NCBI RefSeq assembly: GCF_014805625.2
Contig: NW_023998414.1
Coordinates: forward strand, 18,023,280-18,087,279
DNA from: Glossina fuscipes
Lineage: Eukaryota > Arthropoda > Insecta > Diptera > Glossinidae
DNA length: 64,000 bases
Direction: 5' to 3'
Numbering within the stretch: the first letter of the stretch is position 1; each line of letters begins with the position of its first letter. The position numbers and the translations under genes were made by a program. Below the pieces are notes generated by a model. It searched no databases. It saw nothing but the letters and a program-made list of their open reading frames with translations, and was not told where the DNA came from. This document shows positions 14,001 through 27,362 of the stretch, in pieces.

Positions 14001-17000
14001 TATATTATACTTAAACAATTTTTATAGGAATAAGTATTAAACGAGCCGTTAAATAGGTTACAACAAGGGTTTGATTACTTATTGTTTAGATATTCGATCC
14101 ATAAGGTTCGATTATCTCCACAATCTTTACAAGGCTATTTTAAATAATTAGGTTACATTTCAAAGCGTTATCTGGTTTAGAGAATAAGTTGCTGCCCACC
14201 ATTATCGGGTGTTTTCTGATAAAATTTTTAGTTTTTTAGCTAATTGTGAATGGATTTATGGCTGACTGTGGCCATTTCGAAACACGATCTGAGAAATTAT
14301 AAATTATTATTATATTATAATCATGAAATGTATAAAATTCGCTATACATAAACAGGTGCATGTATGTATCGAATTTGGCCTCCTTATCTGAGTTGGTGGC
14401 GGCTGTGAGTGAGTTATTGATATACAAATTCCGGTGGCGGGAAACACACGTTAGAGAAGTTATCGGAATTGTGAGGCGTCGGCTACTCGCAGACTTCTCT
14501 TCTAGCAATTTAGATGCAGTGGAAGCTCACGATTTAATTTAACAAATATACGTGTGTGTTATTGAGTGGGCTAGAGAGCGCGGTAGTATGAATTGGTGCA
14601 TGGTGTATGCAGGGTTGATATTAGCTGAATACTTCGTCCACGAATTCGTATGGATACTCTGAAAGGAAAAGTGTGTCCGTAACTATTACAGCGTAACGCC
14701 AGTCAGTTTATCCATTCACTTTGATGCCAGATGTGCTTTGTCATTTCTAAACAGGAGTGGTAGCGCTGCAAGATACTTCAGTGGAGACGGCGTGTGAAGC
14801 CTGACTGCTGGGTGCGACCTTTCAGGGAGTACTCGTGGTTGCTACGGTTGTTCGCAATAGCGGAGGCATTTAATATTTAGAGGCGTATTATGAGCTTCGT
14901 CTTGGCCGGCCAACAGAGGTTTGGGCAATACCCAAAACTTTCATATCGGGTACCGCAGTCTACTGTGCTATAGACCGTCTCGCTTGCAGGATTTTCTTGC
15001 AAGCTGAGAAGTACCGGAAAGATCTCACAAATTACTCGATGCAACTACATGAGTAAACTTTGCATACAAAGTGTTTCTTTTCATAGAAATATTTGCCTTT
15101 TTGAATAATTTTTTATTCCTTTGGATATGAAGACATAAAACTGTTAACCACGTACATGGCTATTCTGTATAAAATCAATTCTAAACGTGGCCATTGAATA
15201 ATAAACATTTCATTTCGAGCACTAATCCTTACTCTTATGTAAAGTGCAATAAAAATTTAGTTAAAACATTTTTTAACAAAGCAATTAAATGTTAATTATA
15301 TATGAAAATCGTTTTCTCTCGCCGCTAAATACACGATATTTAAAAAAAAAAAAAATGTAAACAAAAAAATTTCATCACGTTTTCTCTACTTTTGATTTTA
15401 TGAAGTTAATCGATTTGGCAAATGGGCCAGGTATTCAAATAAATATATAATAAATTTGAAAAAATTCAAAATTTACTTCAAACAGTCGACCGTATATTTG
15501 TTTTAAAATGTTTTTACTTTAAATGCGCACTTTTACCAAATAAGTGAAACTCTTTGATTGTATGATGATCAATCGTGCGTCGTGCTAAGCCGACCAAAGG
15601 TAAATTGAGTTTATCAACATTTGGCAAAGTAAAATATAATACATAAACATTTGAAGAGCATAACTAATGAAATCGTACTTAAAATGCCAGTCAATCTGTC
15701 TGGCTGTGCAACGTGGTACTTACGACTTCAATCCTCTATGCAGAATGTTAAACTTAGTTCTTACCGTTCTTGCTCTATACTTAGGTTACTTCAGTTTTAA
15801 AGCTACTAAATTTTCATCGATTTTTGCCTATTTTAGCACTGACAAATTTTTATCTACCCTAGCCTTGCGTTATTTATTTACACATTCATTATTATTATAA
15901 ATAATTTTTCGTTATTCCACGTAAACTATTTCTACCTTCGAATGCGTATATATGCTACATATTGTGCATGGTATGTTAGGCTATATAGGTATATATATAT
16001 ATATTAGCGCAGTTGTGTATTGATTAGCAAATGTTTTCAAATTGTTTAAATGCAGGCATATATAACGATTATGCGAAAGAATATTTACACAATATGTTAT
16101 GCTTAGAGTGCTGAAGCGCTCTCTTAGTCTAACGCATAGCCGAGTAGATGAGAGTTACAGCTAACAACTCCGGTGTTCGGTGGTTCAAATCCCAATGGAG
16201 TTCGACTATGCTCGGTCGTAGCTATAGTGAATACTCAGCCGGTAAAGATGCATAGCACTTACCGATTACCGCGTACAGATCTACAAAGCTTGGCTATTGC
16301 CAGCCTCTTTCTCGTTTCCAGCATCTTTGTGCCAATCACCCACCCTGTTACACATGAAAGGCATACCTACCGAGCGATAAAAAATGATTAAATATATAGT
16401 CTTATTAAAATATATATTATATAATTTCATTAATTTTCAAGATGAGTGAATTAAAAATGAACTAAAGATAACTGCTGTTGGCTGATCCGTAAACACATTG
16501 TGTAAGGATTGTCAATTATTGCTTACTGCAGGGACCCCATGAAAGATGTGAAATCCTCTGTGTACATCGTATACTAAATGGAGCAATCAGCTCTTTTGTT
16601 TTATTCTCTAGTTGCTTTAGGCTTAGGCGACAAAATCATTTAATTTGGCTCATAGGTCCCACCAGTTCGATTGTAGTTGGCAAAAGCAAAAACCGACACG
16701 CAAGTGGTGGATAGTAAAACGCTCGGCCCAAGTCGGCTGTAACTTATCTGTTGTTTCTTTATTCCCTCTATTATAATTATGTATGCATAGTCACAGTTTA
16801 CTGTTGGCCACGCTTTTCTGTACATACCAATGGTCCACTACAGTTTAAATTAGTCAAGCGTTTGTTTATTTATTTATTTTTTGTTTTTTGTTTTTTTTTT
16901 TTTTTTTCGTATATAATAATTGCTTTATTTTATTCATTTAACTTGTTTAGCATGACTTTTTTTATTCAAAGTTTTCTCATAAATGTGTAGTCAACACTAG

Positions 17001-19273
17001 GTACAGGTTGGACCAGGAGATAAATACGAACAGAAAGTTACAATGACACTTTTACCTGTCATCCTCATATTCATCAACATCAACATCATCATCATCGTCA
17101 TCGTCATCGTCATCAGCAGTGGCATCGTAAATTGTCACATTCGTTGGTTATTTTGTTTGCCTCTGAAGGCAAATGTGTTATACTTTGAATTTAAAATAAC
17201 TTGGAAGTGGTTTTGCTTTTTTATTTTGTTTTTTTTTTTTTTTTATGTAATTTTTCGGAAGTCTTTGGCATAAGTCATGATGATAATCATGCAGATTAAG
17301 TGCTTTGGCGTAGACATACAATTGCTTAGTGTTTCACTTTTTTTTGTGATTGATAATTTACATTAAAAAAAAAAAAGCGAAACATATTCAAATAAAGAGT
17401 GAGTTTTATCGATTACTATGCCAGATTAGATAAACGTGACTCTAAAATAGATTTTAATAAGGTAATTTTCAAAAAGATGAAAATGCCGAGATACATCTCT
17501 CTTACGTATACCCGAAAACTCAAGCTCATGTTCTTCGAAACTTCGATAACTATACCTATTCATAAAAAATCATAGGACAATTTCGTAAGAGAATCCCGAA
17601 AAGTTGCGTAGTAACAGTTTGAACATAAAAATGGATGGACATGTATCTGAGCGACATGCAGATACACAAGACTAATATGCCTAGTAAAAGAACGATCCAT
17701 CTTAAGCATTTTTGGGGGGTACATATGTCGACGATTATATGTGTAGGGCATAAAACGTGAACAACAATAGCGATATTACTTTCATTACAAAATGATGATA
17801 CTAGTAATGAGTAGCCAGCCGGCTTCTTCCCAGTTACCTTTGAATAATCCATTTCGTCTCTTTGAAGGCCTTCAAATAATCTTAGTCGACTTAATGTGAC
17901 TTTTGTTTGACCGGCTGTAAATATCTGAGATATGAGGTACATTACGAAATGGTCGACAGTATTGCCTTGCATCTTGTGAATAGTGGAAGTTGGACAGGTT
18001 TCAGTTGGTATCAATCTACGTCCAGTAGTTCATCTTTTTTTTGGAAATTGCTTGAAAACGAACCTTGTCTTTTATAAATTCCATCTTTTCCAAAGTTAAC
18101 GTTTATATGTGTGGAATTTTTTATCACACTTTTCTTTCTTTTTTTCTTTTTTTTCTTTTTTGTTTTTTGCTATATGACCAATCATTTATGGGATTAGAAG
18201 AAATAGGGAAGCGTCTACAGCGTCTGTAGTGGACATATACCCAATCAGTAAATGCGAGGCGGAGGTCCATCGCACTCATTATTTGAGTACATGAGGAGCA
18301 CTAAATTAGTAGTCGCGACCCTTATCTAATCAGCTAGTCATGGGACAAAGCCGCTGTGGGCCATTCAAAAGCCCATTCCATTAAACATAGAACTAACATG
18401 CTAAGTCTTTGGCATGCTATTCTACAAGTCCTTTAAAGTAATGCTTGCATTAAAGGAGTTTGTTAAGCAAAAGATAATCCACCTCTTTGTAGCGGCTGCC
18501 ATTTTCATTAATGATGTGTGACTGGAGCATCGTTTGGTTATTTCCATTCCAATAGGAGTAGAAAGTTGAAGAAAATCTTATAAAATATATTTAAGAGGAT
18601 TCTAAAAAAGTAACACTTCCCTACGAGCTGAATGCTACGCACGATATAGCAAATTCAGTGTATCCTCTTGACAGCAATCTAACTATGATACATTCCTACT
18701 GTATATACATAGCAATAGAAAAAGTCTTGCTTCTTACTTGTCGGTCTTCACTTTGTCCGAGTATTTCATTTAAGTTTTAAGCGTTTACTAAAAAAAAAAA
18801 AAAGAGAAGTTTCTTTTTGGCTTTTATTGAATTGTTTTCTTTTTTTTCTTTTTTTTTTTTCCTGATGTTTGGAGTATTTATCGTTACTCTTTAGTTGGAA
18901 TTTTAATTTTCTGCTTCGTGCTGAGCACACGAAAAAATATTCAATTTCACTTTCATTGAAATTATTTGTGTATTTAATACACTGCACGCTGGCAAAGTAA
19001 GAGAAAAAAAGGGAAATTGTTTTTTATGTCTTAAGCTATTAAATGATTAAGATTTCGTATGTTTTATGATCATCTAAAATGCTATCTATATTCCGGCGAT
19101 TTTTAACTATGTCTAACCAGGTTTCAATTTTATTGAGATATGACCTTTTACGGCATTTGCGATATTATTCATGATTTTTCTTATTATTATTATTATTATT
19201 ATTACTATTACCATTATTATCGTCGCAAGTAATGGTCAACAGCCGTCTTTGCGATATTCTTTCGTTTCGTTTC

Positions 19274-19312
<39 letters not shown>

Positions 19313-22300
19313 TAATTTGTTTGCTTTAAGCGATGATTTATTTTTAGCATTTATTTACGCTTGGGTGTTCAAGTCCTTACATGACATGCTGCTTGCGACC
19401 AGGTATAGAATATTTAATGTATAGAGTAAAAAAGTATTTATAGATAGATAGATACTTATATTATACACAACAGACAAAAGTCACTTTGGATTTTAATGGA
19501 AAAAAGGAAAAAAAAGCAGAAACAAATTACAATACATTACATACTTCCGATGACGACAAATTCTTTTTCGCCAAGCAAGGCCTTAGCAGAATTTTTGTAG
19601 CAACGATCAGCGCGTTTGATTAACTCTGGCTGAAAAAAGATTTAACAATTCTTTAAGCCAATCTCATGTTATTTATTTCCTTTGGTTAGCAAATAAAATT
19701 TAAATTTATTACTTTGTCCTATGATTTGTTGGTAAGTAACATGCACGCAAGTCATGTGTACTTTTCACTTGGCAGTGTCATTTCGAAAACGAATACCATG
19801 CTAAACCATGATATTAATTAACCCCTAAATAATCATTGCATTTAAATGTCTTACACATTAGGAGTAAAGCTTATTTCGGTGCGGTACGGCAAGAGAGAGA
19901 TTGTAATTAGTATTGCAGGGTATAGAAAAAAACGTTGACTTCTTTTAATAATGAAAGCACTTTCCTCAAGCTACACGCGACCGTTCAACATATCACACTA
20001 AAAATCGTTGGAGCTTTGAGTGGGCGTAGTTCTGTGTCAAAAAAATGAAATTTGCGGAAAACTTTACTTTCCCCGATGATTAATTCAAAGGATAGCGCAG
20101 GTCAATCCTTACGAGTGATGAGCAGTGGATGCGCTGCAATATCCAAAGCATAAGTTGTCTTTATAGAGAGTATTTGAACTAACAACATAGACGAGTAGGT
20201 TGAATACGTTTGATGGTTGCATTTCGGGCAGTCAGCTGGGCATGGTGTATTAATGTATGTTCCAACCAAAGGAGACCGTCCAATAATTGATGCAGTTGAG
20301 CCAAAACTCATGATAAGGGAAATGAGGAAAACTCGCTCAGGAAATGTTTGCAATTCGAACGTGGAATGTCCTATGCTCTCCACTGTCGTCAGCAGACATT
20401 AGTTCTTTCGATTAACACTGCTTTCAATAGATTACTTATTGCTTGCTCGAACGGTACTTCGACTCTTATGACGCTGCCCAAATATGGGTTCTTTTAGGGA
20501 TGGATAGACTTAAAAGGCGAGACTTTTTTCGAAATGCAATACGAAAATCGTTGTGCAAGATGGGGAATAGTCGCTGCGAACAATGGACGGAGTATTGAGT
20601 AAAATGCACTCTACCAATTTCTTGTAACAAAGCTACAAAGTTACAACCACACAACCCCCTAAACATATTTGGGCACACAATACTAGCTAATTCAAATATT
20701 ATGAGTATTAAGAAGTTAGTTTGATATGAAATGGATGCGCAGCAAATGATTCGCTAAAACTTGCAATCGAATAAATCAAAATTAACAAAGCATTTCTTCC
20801 TTTCATTCAATCCTTTTCCGCATAAGTAACTGCCGGTATCGCTTAATTATTGTTTGTATTATTCTATGCTCAACGTTATCACTTGCCTCTGCACTATAGT
20901 GAATGACCTCTTAATGTCTCTCCTTCCTCTATATATATGCTTCGATTTGTTAGTTAAGTCTTTCACATTGCGTTTAAGTGATTTTTTTTTTTTTTCATTT
21001 AATTAAGAAAACTTTTATCATTAGATTGACTAACTGGATAAGAAGCGCCAACATTTTTATATATTATTTAGGGCTTTGTTTATATTACTCTTGTATAATT
21101 CTCGTTTTCTTTAAATTATTTCATAAGACAAACGCAATAATACATGATGATGGTCTTTTCGTTAATTTTAACACATTTCTTCACAAAATGTAAACCATAT
21201 TTTCGAACGAGAAGAAATGGGATTTATGAAGCATAAAGAAATAGATGAAAGAGAAGATCAAAGTAATTGTAGTCGCTCGGACTATCATCCTGCAACGAGA
21301 AACAGATGGTAGGCAGGCATAAGATAAAATTGTGGTAACACAAAGGTGCTACGTTACTAATTAAAGAATAATACATTAATAATACATTTTTAGGTGATTT
21401 TAGGTCATTTATTATTAGTTACTAGGTAAATAGCTCTCATGTACAACAGAACTTATAACATAACTGTATATGTATAGTTCGTCTAAAGTGGTAGTGATTC
21501 AATCATTTTCGCATATTATTGTCATTGTATCCCCCAAAGAAATATATATGTTTAAGAATTTAATAAATTTTTTTTTAATCGCACTCAAGGAACAATAAAA
21601 GGATTTCCAAGTAGGCAAAAACGCATTGCCATATCAAGCTACATGGACAATAGAGCATAGTTCCATCAAAGAGCTTGAAATGCATAGTATTGCGCAAAAA
21701 TATGAAAAAACTTCTGTTTGATATTGCAAACTATTAATGTTCTATAGAAAAAAAAAAAAAAAAAAAAATGGACGATTGAAATCGAGGTACTTTCTGGAGG
21801 TAGATCAGCAATCGAAAGGAGAATTGTAATTTTCTTCTCTTTTTTTCTACTCCCAAGACTCGGTTAGGCGTAGTAATTCGAAATGAATATGTATCGCTTT
21901 AAGAAAGGGTTCAGCGTATCTCACGATTTCTAACGCGCTAAGCACAGCAATATAATCAAGTACTTGCATTAAAGCTGAAGTACTAGCTATGGCAAAACTT
22001 ATACGCTTCCATTCGAATTATATGCAAACCAGATAAAAAGAATTATACATTACCACTAACTGATGACCTATATACATAAATATATATATGTATATATATA
22101 TATTTATATATACGAATGTATATATTTTTATATATCTGTCTTACATAATGTAGGTAAATACAATGTAAACAAAATATAAATAAATACTACAACAGTATTA
22201 AAAAAAAAAAAAAAAAAAAAAAAACACGAAGACAGAAAAGCCAGCAACAAGTCTAACTACTGACTACTGACAATAGAATATGTCGACTTAGAAGACATGC

Positions 22301-23457
22301 ATATAAAATGAATACCCGCATATATGCACGTATAAATGCAATCATTTGTGTGTGTGTGTGTGTGTGTTAAATATTATATCGCCAAGAAAACAAAAAAAAA
22401 AAAAAACGAACTCTCGCATATGCACAATATCAAGCGAAAACCTATATTACATATTACCCAGCAGACATGTATCTACCGACATGACACAGAATAAACACAA
22501 ACAATAACATAACCACCTCAGAGACAAGAATAAAACAATACACAAAAACCCCAAACGAGGTTATTGACATTGTGAAAAAACCATGTTTAGGTTATAATTT
22601 TTGTTATTTTGTTGTTGTTGTTTTCCTTATTCAAATCAAGTTAAAGTAAAAAAAAAGAAAAAAGTTACTAACAACTTTGGGCTTAGGTCCGGTGCTCGTT
22701 TAACTATAAAGCAAACACATAAGAATTATAAAGCCGGAACAACGCGAAAGTTTTAGGGCTTAGGGAAAACTGGGGGAAAGGCTTACGTTTGTTCATTATT
22801 AGAAGAAAGCAAGTATATATCATCTACCATAGCCATACGCGTACTTTGTTAAGATTTTTGTTACTATATTTTTCAAGTTAATTTACTTTAAGAATAAAGC
22901 AGAAGAACAAAAATATTTATATATATTTTAATCTAAAACTTAGGTATCTGACACTTTGATTGTGCGTTCGTTCAATTTACAATATTAACGACAACAACAA
23001 AAAGGTTCATTTGAGGATCAATTTACTTTATGTACATATGCGTATTTATATGCCATTGTATATACATATCATACTGTGGTATATACATATTCATATAACG
23101 GAAAAAGTTCATGGCGCTTTTTCAGCAAATTTTCCACAAACTTTTCTTCCGTTTTAAAGCATTTCTTTTGTTTTGCTTTCTTATCGGTGATGATGTACAA
23201 GTTCTGGGATTTCTGGACGAAAAACCGAATCAAATGAATTTCACAGGTCGTTTTTTTGAATTCGACTTGACGACGTTACGAGATCAGCGCCGAGCGCGGA
23301 AGTGGCTTGTTTTTCGTTTCTTTTCTATTATTATTTATTAAGAACCGCGCGTACGGTCTGATTTGATAGAATTAATGATTTGCGAAACGTATGCGATTTT
23401 AAAAACATTCACTTGGGCGAGCCACCACGAACTTTCCATTGACCAATATATATATTC

Positions 23458-23494
<37 letters not shown>

Positions 23495-26400
23495 TAGCAC
23501 ATAGGCAACTAAGCACTCCTTCTTTTTACGTGAAAACAACTAACAATTTACGTTGGCCATACATATCACGTACGGTGTAACTGGCCAGGAGTAGTTCAGA
23601 CATGCATGTGCAGTAGATACGTGTTTGAAACCTTCGTCACGTCTCAAGTTTATGCCAAGTTCTTTAAACATAGCCTGCGTTTTGTTGTCGTTTATTGCTG
23701 TCGCTGGTGTTTATTGTTGTTTGTGTTTGTTGGTAGTTGTGGTGGTTGTGGTGGTGGTGGTGGTGGAGACACATAACATTCAGCTCAAAGTTCGATTTGT
23801 GAATGCATTTACCTTATCGAAATCATGTACTAATAAAATGTAGGAGTCGTGCAAAAACCATTGATTTTTTTATTTTTTTATTTGTTTTTCTTCAAGTCGG
23901 AAATACGAACTCTTGAAAAGGATGGCTTTCCTTTCTTTCCTGTCTTCTATGCCATTATCATTGGTATTGTTGTTAAAAAGGTTGCCTAAGTGCATCAAAT
24001 CATTGAAATTGTGCTATGTATTGTTATACTGAAGCGTTAAACTATCGCATACTAGGAGTTTACAACTAATTTTGAAACACAATAAATCTCTTTCATGTAA
24101 AATCAATTAATAATTATTTTATTGTTATCGAAATTTCAAGTTATTGTTAGCGTCAAGATGTGAGAAACTTTCTCCCCTCGACGTCAAAGTATCGAACGTC
24201 GAAAGGTCCAGCATATATATAAGTTCATGAAGAGATCTCTTCTCTCTTATTCATCTTCGCCTATTCTCACAGGATGAGTGTATGTATTTGACTGTTTTTA
24301 AAAAGGAAATAATGTTTCGCTAACGTGAGGAATTGGATCAATATTTTTGCTTTTTTATTGACATCACCATTTTTCATAAAGCTAAACTGTTTTGCTATAA
24401 ATCAAGTTTCAGTATTTTATAATAAATGCAATAAAACGAAAATATATGTGAATACAATAGTTAGACAAGGCCGGCAATTACGTACCCTAACCTATCCTAC
24501 TTCGCTTAATGCAGTGAATCATTCATCCATTTTTATGATAATACACTAAAAACTATATATTATTTTTATGCGAAGACTTAGTTCTCATGAAAGACCTCGC
24601 ATTAGAGTGTGCTCAAAACACCGGCTGTGGTAGTTAATTTTTGATGTCACAATTTTCGCCGTAAAATATTGAAAATTAAAACTTTTTTCCACAGAAAAAT
24701 TCAGTTTTCCTAACCATAGTTGTATTGCAAAGAGGGAAAAAAATTGCCCCATCCGATCCAAACTTTTCCCATTAATTTAGAATGTCGAAACGCTATAACT
24801 CAGTGATTTTTGTTACTTCGAAATTCTGCAATGAAAATTGTGATTTTTTATATAACAACTGTTCAAGGAAGACTAGATGGACAGCCAGGAAGACAAGCTT
24901 AGACCAATTCAAAAATTCATTCCGCGTCGATACTAATTTTAGCTTCTTCCAGAGTTGCTTCTCCATACCGCACGAATTTAATATACCACATGTGACCCAA
25001 GCAATGTTAGATGTAATAAATAATTGAAACAAAATTTTATTGATTAAAAATTATTTGGAAAATAATTTAACATTTAACATAATTTAATATCTTTTACAAG
25101 ATTTTATCCTATCTAAGATTATTTCTCATCTTAGTATGCTTTATAAATAGCCGATCACTCGGCCACGGTTTCTATTATTTTATTTGGCAACGGCTGGAAG
25201 CCATCCGTCTCATTATAATACTTGATCTCTGTAAGGCATCTAAGCCTATCAAAACTTTATTATAAATGTAAGGATAAGATATCACGGATCTTTCATTCGG
25301 TTCTTAGTTGCTTGGATAAATAAGATGTCGTTGTGTGAAAGTGATAACATCACCACCTACGACACCTTGTTCATGCTTTGCTCCATACCCCTGTTAGGAT
25401 TTGTCATAGATCTTCGTTTTGTTTTTTAAAATGAATCACACGCGACAATGAAAGTAATTACTATACGCGAAAGACTTGCAATGTTTGAAATAATATTTTG
25501 AATCGTAATCTCAATTTCGAAGATTGCTCGGCAAACTACTCTTAACAAACATGTAATTAATTTAGTCAAACTTATCGCAATGAGTTGATGTTTGTGTCTT
25601 AAGCGAAAATCAATAAAACTTCGAAAGCAAAATGTTTCAAAACAGTTGTAATCGTTAGTTCGAAGCAATTAAAAATCGCAATTTCTGCAAAGACATTTTA
25701 CAGCTTTCATTTACGGCAGTAATACACACGTAGCGTACACACGTTTCATTAGAAATCGGTATTATATGAGCTACGATTGAATTAAAATTTCAGCTGGTTT
25801 CCAGTTAGCGCGTGTTAGGTATTGTTTTTAAAAAACATATTTGTTGAAAAAATTAGTTAAACACCTCAGTACGGATGTATAAACATCTGCCCGAAATTCT
25901 TCTCTATAATAATTTGAGCAAACTTTCGTAAATAGCTTGAACAACACAACAACAAAAATCTAGCATTAGAGCTTAAGTTAAGAATATCCCAGTTCGATAA
26001 GATTTTAATAAAAGCAAAAGGACGGATAGGCCGATATAGTGCTAAATCTACTCAGTATCTTAGCCTTCCTTATACATGAATAATATATATATATAAATAT
26101 ATATCTTTCTTACGATCATATCATATCGACCGAGTTTACATTCAAGACTGGGTACACTTTATACGCCATCGAATGCCATCAGTTCACTGCTCGTTAAATG
26201 TTGCTGGTGAACGAGAACGATTAGCCCAAAAGGGAAAATTATGTTCGAACTAGCGCGTTAACCAAGAACCGTGAACCGTGAACCGTCTGAAGTGTGTAAA
26301 AACTTATTTATGCATGAGTTTAGGCCTAAATACTGGAATATTCAATGGCAATTCGTGACTTAGTCACATTAAAGATTTTGAAAATTTTATCCACACTCGT

Positions 26401-27303
26401 CTTTTTACGCGCCCAAGTAAAAATCCTTTTAATACTTTAGTTACATATATATATATATATATCATTAGCTGTGTCTTCTTTTTAATTACCGCTACTATAA
26501 TAATAGTACTCTATTAGCTTTGTGTGTGCGTGTGTGTGTGTGTGTGTTTGTGTGTTTGTGTGTGTATTATCGTTGCGGTTTTTGTTTTCATTTTAATTAC
26601 GGGAAACAATCTTGATTTGATGATATTCGTGTGTATATTGTGCATTGGGTTTGCGGTTTGAACTTTTAATTTGTAAATTAACCTTTAGTGTACGCATCCC
26701 ATACCTTGTACGATTGTATTTTAGTTCTTTTTGAACAATTGAAAGATATGATAAGATAGTGAAAAAGAGTGAGCGTAGACAAAAGCAAAATGCGCTTGAA
26801 CGTTTTTATACGCAAATATGTGCGCATCGATTTACAAACATATTGAAAAGTGATCTCATAATAGTCAGCGTTGTCTTGATTGAAACGAAGTTTACGTTCA
26901 TTAAATCTCTATATAAGTTAATGCAAGTTTATGTTAGACTAATTTTTCAAATCAATTGCTAACATTCGAATCTCTATAAACATATATACAATATAAATAT
27001 ATGTACATAGCTTATAAATAGCGTAAGGTATAATAATTAGGATGAAATTCTGAGTAAAGTTTGAGTAAAGATTGACTAGCGGTAGTTTATCTAAGATTTG
27101 CATTAACATTTTCTTAGATTAATTCCATCAGCTAGGTCTACAAATGGCAGCAATTTGCTCATTGTTTCAGGATCAGAAGAAATAAAAAAAAAAATAAAAA
27201 AAACCAAACAAATGTTACTATGTTTACTTTGATTCATAGCAGATATCAGCTCAAAATATGGAAAATTAAGCCATTTGATCTTCTCGCGATTAATATATAT
27301 GCA

Positions 27304-27362
<59 letters not shown>

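Noticed and set aside
16137..16192. Functional tRNA gene suggested by A and B boxes
   Set aside because: The arms do not form a cloverleaf with a clear anticodon, and several diverged copies with a common non-tRNA body show it is a SINE.
19165..19350. Lys/Asn-rich minus-strand frame
   Set aside because: It simply reads the 37-T run and the TTA array on the other strand.
20102..20678. Overlapping open frames on both strands with mixed composition
   Set aside because: Checked for transposase, reverse transcriptase and helicase motifs; none found, so no gene called.
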